Positions 8,210-16,684 of a stretch of DNA of 60,293 nucleotides are shown here, piece by piece. The notes beneath the pieces were generated by a model, which saw nothing but the letters and a program-made list of their open reading frames with translations, was not told the origin of the DNA and searched no databases. Each line of letters begins with the position of its first letter. The first letter of the stretch is position 1. The position numbers and the translations under genes are program-made. The stretch is from assembly GCA_020060385.1 (NCBI GenBank), contig JAGVAH010000112.1, positions 1 through 60,293 of the forward strand. Reading direction: 5' to 3'. The stretch comes from Syntrophobacterales bacterium. GTDB lineage: Bacteria > Desulfobacterota > Desulfobaccia > Desulfobaccales > 0-14-0-80-60-11.

Positions 8210-8959
8210 TTAGGGATAGAGGCGCCGGCAAACCAGACATTGGGGATTGGCTTTCACCGGCTTTTCGCTGAAAGAGAAATGCTCCCCTTTAAAATACAAC
8301 AGCCGCCCCAACAACCCGGGGCCTTTGCCCCCCAAAATGCGCAAGGCTTCCAGGGCTTGCAGGGCTCCCAAAATCCCGGGCAGGGGGCCTAGGAGCGCGG
8401 GTTTGTTGCCATTGGCGGCCTCAGGGAAGGCGCAGGCCAGACATGGACCCTGACCCGGCCAGAAAGTGGTGAGGCGCCCATCCATTTCCCAGACCCAGGC
8501 ATGGATCAGGGGAATGCGAAATTTCACTGCGGCCTGGTTTAACAGATATCCGGCCGGCGCGTTGTTCATGGCGTCGATCACCAGGTTGCAATTGGCGGCC
8601 AGCCGGGAGATGTTATGCTCGGAAATGTTTTTGGCCTGCCCTTCCACCAGGGAAAAGGGATTCAGGTCTTTGAGGCGGCGCTCGGCCACGGTGGCCTTGG
8701 CCTTGCCCAGGTCCCGTTCCCGGTAGAGAACTTGATCGTTGAGATCGGACAGCGTAATCCGGGACGGATCCACCAGACGGACGGCCCCGACACCAGTGGC
8801 CAGGAGATGGAGAGCAACCGAGGAGGCCAGCCCGCCAGCGCCGGCGATGAGCACCCGGGAGGATTTCAGTCTTTCCTGGGCCTCCCGGCCCCATCCTTCC
8901 AAAGCCATCTGGCGGGCATAACGGGTTATTTCGGCAGGACTCAGATTATTTATCACCAT
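8210..8959 (-). CDS. ThiF/MoeB/HesA-family adenylating protein
   Basis: A 249-residue E1-like protein. It has a Rossmann nucleotide site GAGGLASSVALHLL near residues 42-55 and VRLVDPSRITLSDLNDQVLY with the conserved Asp and Asn-Asp/Gln. Arg and Lys follow in RERDLGKAKA, and two CxxC pairs (CLAC, CLVC) look like a zinc site. Family members adenylate the C-terminal Gly-Gly of ThiS, MoaD or other ubiquitin-like sulfur carriers. No ThiS or MoaD partner lies next to it, so the pathway (thiamin, molybdopterin or other) is open. Its ATG at 8959 overlaps a longer open frame that runs into the divergent ABC gene. Confidence 0.85.
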   Translation of the reverse strand: MVINNLSPAEITRYARQMALEGWGREAQERLKSSRVLIAGAGGLASSVALHLLATGVGAVRLVDPSRITLSDLNDQVLYRERDLGKAKATVAERRLKDLNPFSLVEGQAKNISEHNISRLAANCNLVIDAMNNAPAGYLLNQAAVKFRIPLIHAWVWEMDGRLTTFWPGQGPCLACAFPEAANGNKPALLGPLPGILGALQALEALRILGGKGPGLLGRLLYFKGEHFSFSEKPVKANPQCLVCRRLYP

Positions 8960-9128
8960 TCCTCTTCTCGCGGCGGGCAAGGGAGGGGTATCTTTTCCCA
9001 CCCCCCACCCTTGTTCCTGATCTCTGACTAATGCATCGGCTCCACCCGGCCTGAACTTTAACTTCTGAACACCTACGGGTATAATGGCTGACAGATGCGG
9101 TTTTTGGAAAGATCCCTGGGAAATATCG

Positions 9129-9791
9129 ATGATTGATCTGACTGAGGTCACCAAAATCTACCGCCGGGGGCCCGAAGAGATTCAGGCCCTAAAGGGCATT
9201 AGTCTTGGCATCGCCGCCGGGGAATTCGCCGCCATCAGCGGCAAGAGCGGCTGCGGTAAGAGTACCCTTCTGCACATCATCGGCGGCCTGGAGCCTTGCA
9301 CCTCCGGACGGGTGGTGGTGGACGGCCGTAACCTGGCCCGGCTTCCGGACCTGGAACTCACCCGTTTCCGCCGGGACCGGGTGGGGGTGGTCTTCCAGTC
9401 CTTTAATCTCCTGCCCCTTTTGACCCTGGAAGAAAATGTGGCCCTGCCCCGGGTGCTCCAGGGTATTTCGTACTCCCAGGCCCGGGAGGAGGCCGGGCAT
9501 TGGTTGCAGGAAGTGGAGCTGGCCCACCGCCGGGGCCACAAACCCCACCAGGTCTCCGGCGGGGAGATGCAGCGCGCGGCCATCGCCCGGGCCCTGATCA
9601 ACCGGCCCGCGGTGCTCCTGGCCGATGAACCCACCGGCAACCTGGATTCGGCCACCGCCGGCCAGATCCTGGAACTCTTCGCCCGTGTGCACCGGGACTG
9701 GCGGCAAACCGTGGTTTTGGTAAGCCACGCCGCGGAGGTGGCCGGTTACGCGGACCGGCTGTTATCCATGCAAGATGGAGTCATACTTTGA
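9129..9791 (+). CDS. ABC transporter ATPase, LolD/MacB type
   Basis: A 220-residue ATPase with Walker A GKSGCGKST (about 38-46), Q-loop VFQSFNLLP, signature SGGEMQRAAIARAL, Walker B VLLADEPTGNLD and switch His in LVSHAA. SGGEMQR is typical of LolD/MacB-like exporters that act with FtsX-type permeases. The permease follows after 17 bases. The chosen start gives the usual IDLTEVTKIYRRG beginning. Its stop codon sits in a CTTTGAACCTTGAAC heptamer repeat. Such pairs extract lipoproteins or move peptides or drugs from the membrane; the substrate here is unknown. Confidence 0.9.
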   Translation: MIDLTEVTKIYRRGPEEIQALKGISLGIAAGEFAAISGKSGCGKSTLLHIIGGLEPCTSGRVVVDGRNLARLPDLELTRFRRDRVGVVFQSFNLLPLLTLEENVALPRVLQGISYSQAREEAGHWLQEVELAHRRGHKPHQVSGGEMQRAAIARALINRPAVLLADEPTGNLDSATAGQILELFARVHRDWRQTVVLVSHAAEVAGYADRLLSMQDGVIL

Positions 9792-9808
9792 ACCTTGAAC
9801 TATAAAAC

Positions 9809-12592
9809 ATGAAGCTTTTTTTATTCCGCCTCTCCCTGAGCCACCTCACCGAATACCCGGGCCGCACGCTTCTGGGCATCCTGGGCATCGCCCTGGGCAC
9901 CGCGGTCTACCTGAGCATCTCCCTGGCTGCGGCCAGTTCTCTAAAAAGCTTCCAGGCCGGGGTGACCGCGGTGGCCGGCAAGGCCCAGTGGCGGCTGAAG
10001 AGTCCAGGTTCTCCCTTAAATGAATCCCTCTTTGCCCGGGTGCGGCGCCTGCCGGAGGTCAAGGCCGGGGCCCCGGTGGTGGAAAGCGTCCTGGAATTCA
10101 CCGGCCCCCGTAAGGGACCGGTGCTGCTGTTGGGCATCGACCCCTTTTCCGAAAGACCTTTTCGCAATTATGATTTTCAGACCGGGACCGGGCTGGACCG
10201 GGAGGCCTGGCTCCAGTTTCTCACCCAACCCGGCGCGGTGCTGGTGAGCGACCGCCTGGCGGCACAAAAGGGCCTGAAGGTCGGGGACCCCTTGCCGGTG
10301 CTGGTGGGCCCGGCCCGGCATACCTTGAAAGTTGCCGGTGTCTTCCACTCTCCCTCAGGACTCTACCCCCTGGAAGGTTCCCTGCTGCTCATGGACCTGG
10401 CCGGGGCCCAGGAGCTCCTGGACCGGGTGGGGCAACTGGACTATATCGATCTCATCCTCAAGGGGGATGGGGACCAAGCCGCGTCCCGCCTGGCCCGGGA
10501 GCTGCCACCCGGGGTGGACCTGGTGCGGCCCGGGACCCAGGGCCGCCAGCTGGAGGGGATGGTGGCCTCCTATCGCCTCAACCTCACGGTGTTGAGCGCC
10601 ATCGCTCTCTTTGTGGGCATGTTTCTCATCTACCAGTCCGTGACCCTGTCCGTGGTGCGGCGGCGCCGGGAGATCGGGTTGCTGCGCACCCTGGGCCTGG
10701 GCCGGGGCCAGGTGCTCCTCCTCTTCCTGGCCGAGGGGCTGGCCAGCGGCGCGGTGGGGGGCCTCCTGGGGCTGGGCCTGGGGGTGGTTCTGGCCCAAAG
10801 CGCGCTGGCCCTGATGACCCACAACCTCAGTTCCCTTTATGCCCCGGTCCAGGCCACAGAGGTGGTGGTCCAGACCCGGCTTCTCCTCCAGGCCTGGGGC
10901 CTGGCGGTGGCCGCAACCTTGATCGCCGCCTGGATTCCCGCCCGGGAAGCGGCCCGCACACGGGTCCGGGCCGTCTGGTACCGGGAGGAACTGGAAGAGC
11001 GCCTCCAGAACCGGTCCGGGACTTTTGGGGTCTTGGGACTCCTGGCCCTGGCCCTGGCCGGGTTTTTTGCAGTGTTGCGCTTCGGTTCTGGCCCGTCTCT
11101 TCCGAGTTTCGCCGCGGCCTTTCTCATCCTTCTGGCCTTTGCCCTCTTTACTCCTTTCGCGGCCCGGAACCTGGGGGAGCGCCTCCAACCTCTCCTGCGC
11201 CGGCTTCTGGGGCCTCCCGGGGATTTGGGCTGCCGATATCTCTCCGGTTCCTTGAGCCGCAGCGCGGTCTCCATCGCCGCTCTGGCCTGCGCCCTGGGGA
11301 TGCTCATCGCGGTGGCGGTGATGATCGGCTCCTTCCGCCAGACCGTGAACTCCTGGGTGACCCGCTCCATCAGCGGGGACATCTTTTTCGGCCCTGCGAT
11401 TTTCTCCACCGCGGCCTACGACCATTACCTGCCCCGGGAAATCCTCCCGGGTTTGCAAAAAGACCCGGATATTCAGGATATCTATTTATATCGCTGCGTG
11501 CGCCTCCCCTTTAAGGACCGCTTCCTCCTGGTCATCGGCGGCAGCTTCGACGTCCTGGCCAAATACGGCGGCCTCTGGTTCCGGCAAGGGGATACCCAAA
11601 GGATTATGCAAGAGGTTGGGGGAGAAAGCCATGGTGTTCCGGCGGATACGGCGGCCCGACCCACCGCGCCTGGGTCTCCAAAGCCAAATCCCCCCTACCC
11701 CCCTTTAGAAAAGGGGGGTAATAGTTCTCCTTTATCAAGGGAGAGAAAAAGTCCCCCTTTATTAAAGGGGGATTTAGGGGGATTTTTCGGGTCATCCAAG
11801 ACGGTTGAATCCAACACCGATTACCGAAAACAGGAAACAGAAAACAGAAAACCTGCCGTCGTCATCTCCGAACCCCTGGCCGAAACCTTCGGCTATAAAG
11901 AGGGAGACATATTGGCACTTCCCACCCCTGCCGGGGTCCAAAAATTGAAAATCGCCGGGGTCTTTTATGACTACCGCACCGACGGCCCCAGCGTCTGGAT
12001 GGATATCCGCCAGTTCCGCACCTTCTGGCCGGATACCCGCCTGAATGCGGTGCGTTTATATTTAAAGGATAAAACCAAGATCGCCGCGGTCCAGGCCCGG
12101 CTCCAGGAGGCATACGGCTCCCGCTACCGGCTTTTGACCGTCTCCCACCAGGAACTGCGCCAGGGCATACTAAAAATCTTCGACGAGACCTTTGCCCTCA
12201 CCTACACCCTGGAGGGGGTGGCGGTGGTGGTGGCGGTCTTCGGCATCATCACCACCTTTTTGGTCCTCATCATGGAGCGGGAACGGGAGCTGGCTTTGCT
12301 CCAGGCCCTGGGGGCCTCCCGGGGCCAGATACTGTCCATGGTCCTGGTGGAATCCGGCCTGGCCAGCTTCCTCAGTTTCGTCTTGGGGGCCCTCTGCGGC
12401 TCCCTATTATCCTTATTATTAATATATGTGATCAACAAACAGGCCTTCGGCTGGACCATCCAGCTCCATTGGACCCCGGGCATCTACTGGCAGACTTTGG
12501 TGTTAGTCCTGGCCCTGGGCCTCCTCTCCGGGGCCTACCCCGCCTGGCGGGCGGTGCAGCCGCATTTAGCCGCGATCTTGAAAGAGGAATAA
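9809..12592 (+). CDS. FtsX-type ABC permease with an in-frame repeat insertion
   Basis: A 927-residue permease with two FtsX-like units: one near residues 255-390, the other near 805-920. A periplasmic MacB-like region (about 40-230) and a second extracytoplasmic stretch (about 540-790) complete it. It partners the ATPase just upstream. Residues about 626-684 (11684-11860) are not permease sequence. They translate the G/C-run palindromic repeat (NPPYPPLEKGG, SPPLLKGDLGGFF) plus a Lys/Glu/Asn-rich tract, keeping the frame open. The last 21 codons before the stop have a second copy 830 bases downstream. The insertion lies in a likely surface loop, so the protein may still work. Confidence 0.85.
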   Translation: MKLFLFRLSLSHLTEYPGRTLLGILGIALGTAVYLSISLAAASSLKSFQAGVTAVAGKAQWRLKSPGSPLNESLFARVRRLPEVKAGAPVVESVLEFTGPRKGPVLLLGIDPFSERPFRNYDFQTGTGLDREAWLQFLTQPGAVLVSDRLAAQKGLKVGDPLPVLVGPARHTLKVAGVFHSPSGLYPLEGSLLLMDLAGAQELLDRVGQLDYIDLILKGDGDQAASRLARELPPGVDLVRPGTQGRQLEGMVASYRLNLTVLSAIALFVGMFLIYQSVTLSVVRRRREIGLLRTLGLGRGQVLLLFLAEGLASGAVGGLLGLGLGVVLAQSALALMTHNLSSLYAPVQATEVVVQTRLLLQAWGLAVAATLIAAWIPAREAARTRVRAVWYREELEERLQNRSGTFGVLGLLALALAGFFAVLRFGSGPSLPSFAAAFLILLAFALFTPFAARNLGERLQPLLRRLLGPPGDLGCRYLSGSLSRSAVSIAALACALGMLIAVAVMIGSFRQTVNSWVTRSISGDIFFGPAIFSTAAYDHYLPREILPGLQKDPDIQDIYLYRCVRLPFKDRFLLVIGGSFDVLAKYGGLWFRQGDTQRIMQEVGGESHGVPADTAARPTAPGSPKPNPPYPPLEKGGNSSPLSRERKSPPLLKGDLGGFFGSSKTVESNTDYRKQETENRKPAVVISEPLAETFGYKEGDILALPTPAGVQKLKIAGVFYDYRTDGPSVWMDIRQFRTFWPDTRLNAVRLYLKDKTKIAAVQARLQEAYGSRYRLLTVSHQELRQGILKIFDETFALTYTLEGVAVVVAVFGIITTFLVLIMERERELALLQALGASRGQILSMVLVESGLASFLSFVLGALCGSLLSLLLIYVINKQAFGWTIQLHWTPGIYWQTLVLVLALGLLSGAYPAWRAVQPHLAAILKEE
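11684..11787. repeat. G/C-run palindromic repeat inside the permease gene
   Basis: Two hairpins of the family are present: CCCCCCTTTAGAAAAGGGGG and, after a short AT-richer spacer, GTCCCCCTTTATTAAAGGGG followed by GATTTAGGGGGATTTTT. It begins and ends within the open frame of the permease with no stop in that frame. Confidence 0.85.
12527..12592 (+). repeat. last 21 codons of the permease, duplicated downstream
   Basis: This segment (first copy) encodes Ser-Gly-Ala to Lys-Glu-Glu-stop. The second copy at 13357-13422 encodes the same 21 residues plus stop. The two DNA copies differ at six bases in five codons, and every difference is synonymous. Confidence 0.8.
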
Positions 12593-12595
12593 AAG

Positions 12596-12622
12596 AATGG
12601 TGGGCCATGCCCACCCTACATT
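12596..12622 (+). repeat. REP hairpin 1 of the RAYT locus
   Basis: The core GGTGGGC-CAT-GCCCACC forms a 7-bp stem, followed by CTACAT. The exact reverse complement is at 12724-12750 and a direct copy is at 13327-13352. It starts four bases after the permease stop. Confidence 0.85.
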
Positions 12623-12671
12623 TCTATATTTCCTTTGATCTTTAGAATTGCTGGTTTAAAAGGAGAAGCAT

Positions 12672-12725
12672 ATGAATTGGACCTTGACCATCCCATTATT
12701 AGACTTCGCCACAGAGGCGAAATAA
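12672..12725 (+). CDS. 17-codon open frame with a good ribosome site, between REP hairpins
   Basis: ATG through TAA encodes a 17-residue peptide beginning MNWTLTIP and ending TEAK. AAAAGGAGAAGC lies 4-8 bases before the ATG, which is a better ribosome site than that of the transposase. The frame sits between two inverted REP hairpins and ends inside the second. It could be a leader peptide or the relic of a lost gene. Nothing in the peptide identifies a function. Confidence 0.3.
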   Translation: MNWTLTIPLLDFATEAK

Positions 12726-12750
12726 TGTAGGGTGGGCATGGCCCACCATT
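12724..12750 (-). repeat. REP hairpin 2 of the RAYT locus (inverted)
   Basis: It is the exact 27-base reverse complement of hairpin 1. It stands 25 bases before the transposase start. Hairpins 1 and 2 form a head-to-head pair around a 101-base spacer. Confidence 0.85.
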
Positions 12751-12775
12751 AATCCCCCCGCAGCAAAGAAAAGAA

Positions 12776-13324
12776 ATGCCAAGATATCTCAGATCGAAAA
12801 GCCCTGGAGGAACATTCTTCTTTACCGTGGTGACCTTTCAGCGCCTGAGATTCTTAACTGAGCAAAGAAGCAGAATTTCTTTGCGTGAGTCAATTTCAGA
12901 GGTTCGCCAGAAATATCCTTTCATAATCGAAGCCTGGGTCCTTTTACCAGACCATCTTCACACTATCTGGACTTTGCCGGAAGATGATGCTGATTACTCG
13001 AAGAGATGGGGGTTAATCAAACGGGAGTTCTCCAAAAGGGCCAGGTCCTTTTTGCATGAAGATCGATTGATGGGACAATCAAAGGAAAAGCATCGTGAAT
13101 GCGCCATTTGGCAAAGAAGGTTCTGGGAACATCAGGTGCGGAATGAAGAAGATTTGCATCGGCACCTGGATTATATCCATTATAATCCTGTAAAACATGG
13201 CTTGGTGGCAAACGTAGCGGATTGGCCATATTCCACCTTTCACCGTTTCGTTAAACAGGGGCTTTATCCGGATAATTGGGGGGAAAACGTCACTTTTGAT
13301 CCTGATTCGAACTTTGGGGAATAA
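12776..13324 (+). CDS. REP-associated tyrosine transposase (RAYT, Y1/IS200-like)
   Basis: A 182-residue single-strand transposase. The HUH motif is His60-Leu-His62 in LLPDHLHTIW. The catalytic tyrosine is Tyr133 or Tyr136 in LDYIHYNPVKHG. RRFWEHQVRNEEDL is also typical of RAYTs. Such proteins recognise and process REP hairpins and are usually domesticated rather than freely mobile. GGTGGGC/GCCCACC hairpins stand before and immediately after the gene, as expected for a RAYT with its own REPs. There is no good Shine-Dalgarno sequence. It separates the permease gene from the relic of a second permease end. Confidence 0.9.
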   Translation: MPRYLRSKSPGGTFFFTVVTFQRLRFLTEQRSRISLRESISEVRQKYPFIIEAWVLLPDHLHTIWTLPEDDADYSKRWGLIKREFSKRARSFLHEDRLMGQSKEKHRECAIWQRRFWEHQVRNEEDLHRHLDYIHYNPVKHGLVANVADWPYSTFHRFVKQGLYPDNWGENVTFDPDSNFGE

Positions 13325-13326
13325 AG

Positions 13327-13352
13327 AATGGTGGGCCATGCCCACCCTACAT
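13327..13352 (+). repeat. REP hairpin 3 of the RAYT locus
   Basis: A direct copy of hairpin 1, starting three bases after the transposase stop. Its end (CTACAT) abuts the duplicated permease tail within five bases. Confidence 0.85.
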
Positions 13353-13356
13353 CTAC

Positions 13357-13422
13357 TCCGGGGCCTACCCCGCCTGGCGGGCGGTGCAGCCGCACCTGGC
13401 CGCGATCTTAAAAGAAGAGTAA
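13357..13422 (+). pseudogene. relic: last 21 codons of a second FtsX-type permease
   Basis: It encodes the same C-terminal 21 residues and stop as the permease ending at 12592. The six base differences are all silent (for example CAT/CAC, TTA/CTG, TTG/TTA, GAG/GAA, GAA/GAG). A simple duplication drifting without selection would be expected to show some replacements. The silent pattern suggests this was once the end of a full paralogous gene kept under selection, the rest of which was lost when the RAYT element arrived. Confidence 0.65.
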
Positions 13423-13456
13423 AAAACTTTTTGAATATTTTTTATTTTAAATTCAA

Positions 13457-13485
13457 TTGATTTTTTAAATTTTATTATCTAATAA
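13457..13485 (+). promoter_or_regulatory. sigma-70-like promoter of the restriction gene
   Basis: TTGATT (13457-13462), a 17-base spacer and TAATAA (13480-13485) lie in a very AT-rich stretch 31 bases before the ATG. AT richness makes chance matches likely, so this is tentative. Confidence 0.4.
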
Positions 13486-13515
13486 TTGTTTGAATAGCGA
13501 AAATAGAGGTGTCCT

Positions 13516-15237
13516 ATGGCGAGAGATTTTTTTTGGATTGAAATTCGCCATGATGGCTTGAATAAGTATCGTTACATTCGTGGGAATAACCGTCAAGTTG
13601 TTGAAGAAAAAGCCAAAGCACAACTAAAGCAATGGGATGAAATGTGGGAAATTAAAAAAGCATTTAATCTTAAAAAATCCGAGAGATGGCAGGCGGCTAA
13701 GAAAAAAGAAGATAAAAAATTATTCGCAGCAACTCAAACAAAGGAAGTAGAAAAAGCTTTATACGATTTAGAAAATACTCTAATATCTATTCTTTCAATA
13801 GATTGTAAAATTAATTGGGAAAATATTAAAAATTATTCTAAATATAATAAGCCAAAGCCTGTCGAACCTAAACTTGAAAATGTCTTAGACGATGATATTC
13901 CAATAGAACCATTGGAAACAGACTATAAATATCAGCCTAAGTTTAATTTATTAGATAACATATTTAAAAGTCTTAAGAAAAAGAAAATTGAGAATTCATA
14001 TGCATTGTTTTTAGAAGATCATGAGGACTGGAAAAAAAGAAAAGATACTATTATAAATAATAATATCAAGAAACATGAAAAAGCTGAAAACGATTTTAAT
14101 AAGAGAAAGAAAGATTACAATATCTATTTAGCTCAATGGGAAAAAGAGAGAAATATTTTTATCGAAAATCAGAAGGCAGGAAATGAAGCTATTGACAAAC
14201 AAAAAGAAACATATTTTAATCAAGACCCTGGTGGTATTGTAGATTATTGTGATACAGTTTTATCTAATTCACAATATCCTGATTCATTTCCTCAAGAATT
14301 TGAATTAGATTACATACCTGAAACAAAAATGATGATTGTTGATTATTTATTCCCAAATATAAATAACATTCAAATAGTCAAAGAAGTGAAATATATTCAG
14401 GCTAAAGATGAGTTTAAAGAAATATATTTTTCAGATACCGCTCATGGTAAAATTTATGATACTCTTTTATATAATATGACTTTGCGATCATTACATGAAT
14501 TATTTAGTGCAGATGTTATTAATGCTATCGATTCAATTGTTCTAAATGGTTTTGTGAAAGCCATTGACAAATCTATTGGTAAAGAAATAACAAATTGCAT
14601 ACTCTCAATACATGCCTCTAAAGATCAATTTATGAGCATAAATTTGGCTGAAGTTGACCCAAAAGCGTGTTTTAAAAAACTAAAGGGCGTTAGCGCAAGT
14701 AAACTTTATGCGCTATCAGCTATTGCTCCTATTATGAAAATAAATAGGGAGGATGCAAGATTTATAGAAGGTTATGGTGTGGCTGAATCACTTGATGAAT
14801 CCGTTAATATTGCAGCTATGGACTGGCAAGATTTTGAGCATCTTATTCGAGAACTTTTCGAAAAAGAATTTAATCAAACTGGAGGAGAAGTAAAAGTTAC
14901 TAGAGCTAGTCGGGATGGTGGAGTTGATGCAATCGCTTTTGATCCTGACCCCCTTCGAGGTGGTAAAATAGCAATTCAAGCGAAAAGATATACAAATGTT
15001 GTAGGAGTGGCTGCTGTTAGAGATTTATATGGTACAGTTATAAATGAAGGGGCAAGTAGAGGAATTCTCGTAACAACATCTGAATATGGACCTGATGCAT
15101 ATGACTTCGCTAAAGACAAACCTATTACCCTCTTGAATGGCAGTAATTTATTGCATTTATTAAATAAACATGGTCACAAAGCAAAAATTGATTTAAAAGA
15201 AGCCAAAAAATTATTAGAAGCAGAGGCTCAGAAATAA
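13516..15237 (+). CDS. Mrr-type restriction endonuclease with a coiled-coil N-terminus
   Basis: A 573-residue protein. Residues about 435-550 form an Mrr-like PD-(D/E)xK nuclease domain: DFEHLIRELFEKEF, then the catalytic GGVDAIAFDPDP and IQAKRY (Asp and Gln-x-Lys). The first ~220 residues are rich in Lys, Glu and Asn and look largely coiled-coil. Mrr enzymes are type IV restriction enzymes that cut modified or foreign DNA. No methyltransferase is adjacent, which fits a stand-alone enzyme. The gene is strikingly AT-rich with many AAT/ATA/AAA codons, unlike all its neighbours, so it was probably acquired by transfer. AGAGGTG provides a ribosome site. Confidence 0.85.
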   Translation: MARDFFWIEIRHDGLNKYRYIRGNNRQVVEEKAKAQLKQWDEMWEIKKAFNLKKSERWQAAKKKEDKKLFAATQTKEVEKALYDLENTLISILSIDCKINWENIKNYSKYNKPKPVEPKLENVLDDDIPIEPLETDYKYQPKFNLLDNIFKSLKKKKIENSYALFLEDHEDWKKRKDTIINNNIKKHEKAENDFNKRKKDYNIYLAQWEKERNIFIENQKAGNEAIDKQKETYFNQDPGGIVDYCDTVLSNSQYPDSFPQEFELDYIPETKMMIVDYLFPNINNIQIVKEVKYIQAKDEFKEIYFSDTAHGKIYDTLLYNMTLRSLHELFSADVINAIDSIVLNGFVKAIDKSIGKEITNCILSIHASKDQFMSINLAEVDPKACFKKLKGVSASKLYALSAIAPIMKINREDARFIEGYGVAESLDESVNIAAMDWQDFEHLIRELFEKEFNQTGGEVKVTRASRDGGVDAIAFDPDPLRGGKIAIQAKRYTNVVGVAAVRDLYGTVINEGASRGILVTTSEYGPDAYDFAKDKPITLLNGSNLLHLLNKHGHKAKIDLKEAKKLLEAEAQK

Positions 15238-15476
15238 TATTTTGGCTGCGCGTCCTCAGACAATATCTTTTTTTTAAAAGCATATTGCCTTTTCGGATAA
15301 TCCCAAAGATCAGTGTAAACATATCGTTTACTGCGCATGCCAATTTATCGTTGACAGGGTCCACCTATGCATTGACTACCCCATGCGCCGAAAAGTCTAC
15401 ATACACTGCTAATCTCAGGATGACCCACAAAAATCACCTCCCCGATGACAGAGCCCCTATCTAATGTTATCTTTAA

Positions 15477-16229
15477 ATGATGCTCAAGCGCACCTTCATC
15501 CATCTCCCCGGCGTGGGGGAGCACACCGAGGCCCATTTCTGGCGCCAGGGTCTGAACACCTGGGAGGACTTCTTAAACGCCCCAGAGGTGCCGGGACTGG
15601 GCCGGGAGAGGCTGGTGCAGCTCCGGGCCGGTGTGGCGGAATCCCTGGCCCAGGAGGACAACCCCGGGTATTTCGGTCCCCTGCTCCCTCCCGCGGAGCG
15701 CTGGCGGCTCTTCCGGCGGTTCCGGCAGCGGGCCGCGTACCTGGACATCGAAACCACGGGCTACACCTGGCCGGGCCTGCAAGTGACGGTGGTGGGCCTC
15801 TATGACGGCCAGGAGATGCGCCAGTTCGTGCACGGCCAAAACCTGGAGGAATTTCCCCGGGCCCTTAATAACCTGGACCTGGTCATCACCTTTAACGGCA
15901 GCCAGTTCGACCTCCCCGTGCTCCGGGCCTATTTTCCGGGACTAGAACTCCCCCCGGTGCACCTGGACCTCCGCTTCATCCTGGCCCGCCTGGGCTTTAA
16001 GGGGGGCCTGAAGCGCATCGAACCCCGCTTCGGCATTCAGCGGCCCCCGGAAGTGGACGGCCTGGACGGCTACGAGGCCGTGCTCCTCTGGGACCGCCAC
16101 TGCCGGGGCGATTACCAGGCGCTGCCCACCCTCCTCACCTATAACCGGGAAGACGTGGTCAACCTGGAGACCCTGATGGAGCAGGCCTTTAGTTTAGCTG
16201 AGAATCGGTTGATTGGGGGAAGGGGCTAG
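15477..16229 (+). CDS. YprB-like ribonuclease H-fold exonuclease
   Basis: A 250-residue protein with a DEDD exonuclease fold: AYLDIETTG (Asp-x-Glu), VITFNGSQFDLPVL (Asp), HLDLRF, and YNREDVVNLE, where Tyr-x3-Asp gives the DEDDy type. Residues 1-60 contain a helix-hairpin-helix-like GVGEHTEAHFW and VPGLGRERLVQLRAG. The length and motifs match the YprB-like ribonuclease H-like domain proteins of unknown cellular role, probably acting in nucleic acid processing. It follows the AT-rich island and returns to the high-GC codon use of the chromosome. Confidence 0.75.
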   Translation: MMLKRTFIHLPGVGEHTEAHFWRQGLNTWEDFLNAPEVPGLGRERLVQLRAGVAESLAQEDNPGYFGPLLPPAERWRLFRRFRQRAAYLDIETTGYTWPGLQVTVVGLYDGQEMRQFVHGQNLEEFPRALNNLDLVITFNGSQFDLPVLRAYFPGLELPPVHLDLRFILARLGFKGGLKRIEPRFGIQRPPEVDGLDGYEAVLLWDRHCRGDYQALPTLLTYNREDVVNLETLMEQAFSLAENRLIGGRG

Positions 16230-16684
16230 GTGGGGGCTGTCAGCTTTCAGCCATCAGCTTTCAGCAATAAAATGAAAAAACGCCTTGGTAGAATCCTGGC
16301 TTCTTATCCTGCGCGGAGCGAAGGATCTCATACCAAGCTGCAATCAAACGACAATTTTTCCGTAGGGGCGAATCTTGTATTCGCCCAAAATGGCAGGCGA
16401 ACACAAGATTCGCCCCTACAGCTTGCTGCCTTTTGATTGCGACATGGTATCAAAAGAAGAGATTCTTCACTCCGCTGCGCTCCCTTCAGAATGACATATA
16501 TAAAGGCTTTCACAGATGTAGGGTGCGTCTCCCGCACCATTTTGAGCTGATTACTGATTACTGGCTTCTGACCACTGGCCCCTGCCCCCTCCCCCCTCCC
16601 CCGCCATCGCCTGCCAAAATCTGATTGAGCTAAGGTTAATGCTGTCGTAAGATAAATTTGGTAAAATTATATACTGGAGTAATT
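16230..16684. other. intergenic stretch made of nested repeats
   Basis: It begins with two copies of CAGCTTTCAGC-like sequence. Then comes a three-layer nested palindrome (16299-16497), a GTAGGGTGCG-TCT-CCCGCACCA hairpin (16516-16540) resembling a RAYT REP, and a pyrimidine tract. No gene is seen. Confidence 0.7.
16299..16497. repeat. nested modular palindrome, three layers
   Basis: The outer arms are GCGCGGAGCGAAGGATCTC and GAGATTCTTCACTCCGCTGC. The middle arms are ATACCAAGCTGCAATCAAA and TTTTGATTGCGACATGGTAT. The inner arms are GTAGGGGCGAATCTTG and CAAGATTCGCCCCTAC. Each layer also occurs at other sites of the window in other combinations. Confidence 0.8.
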
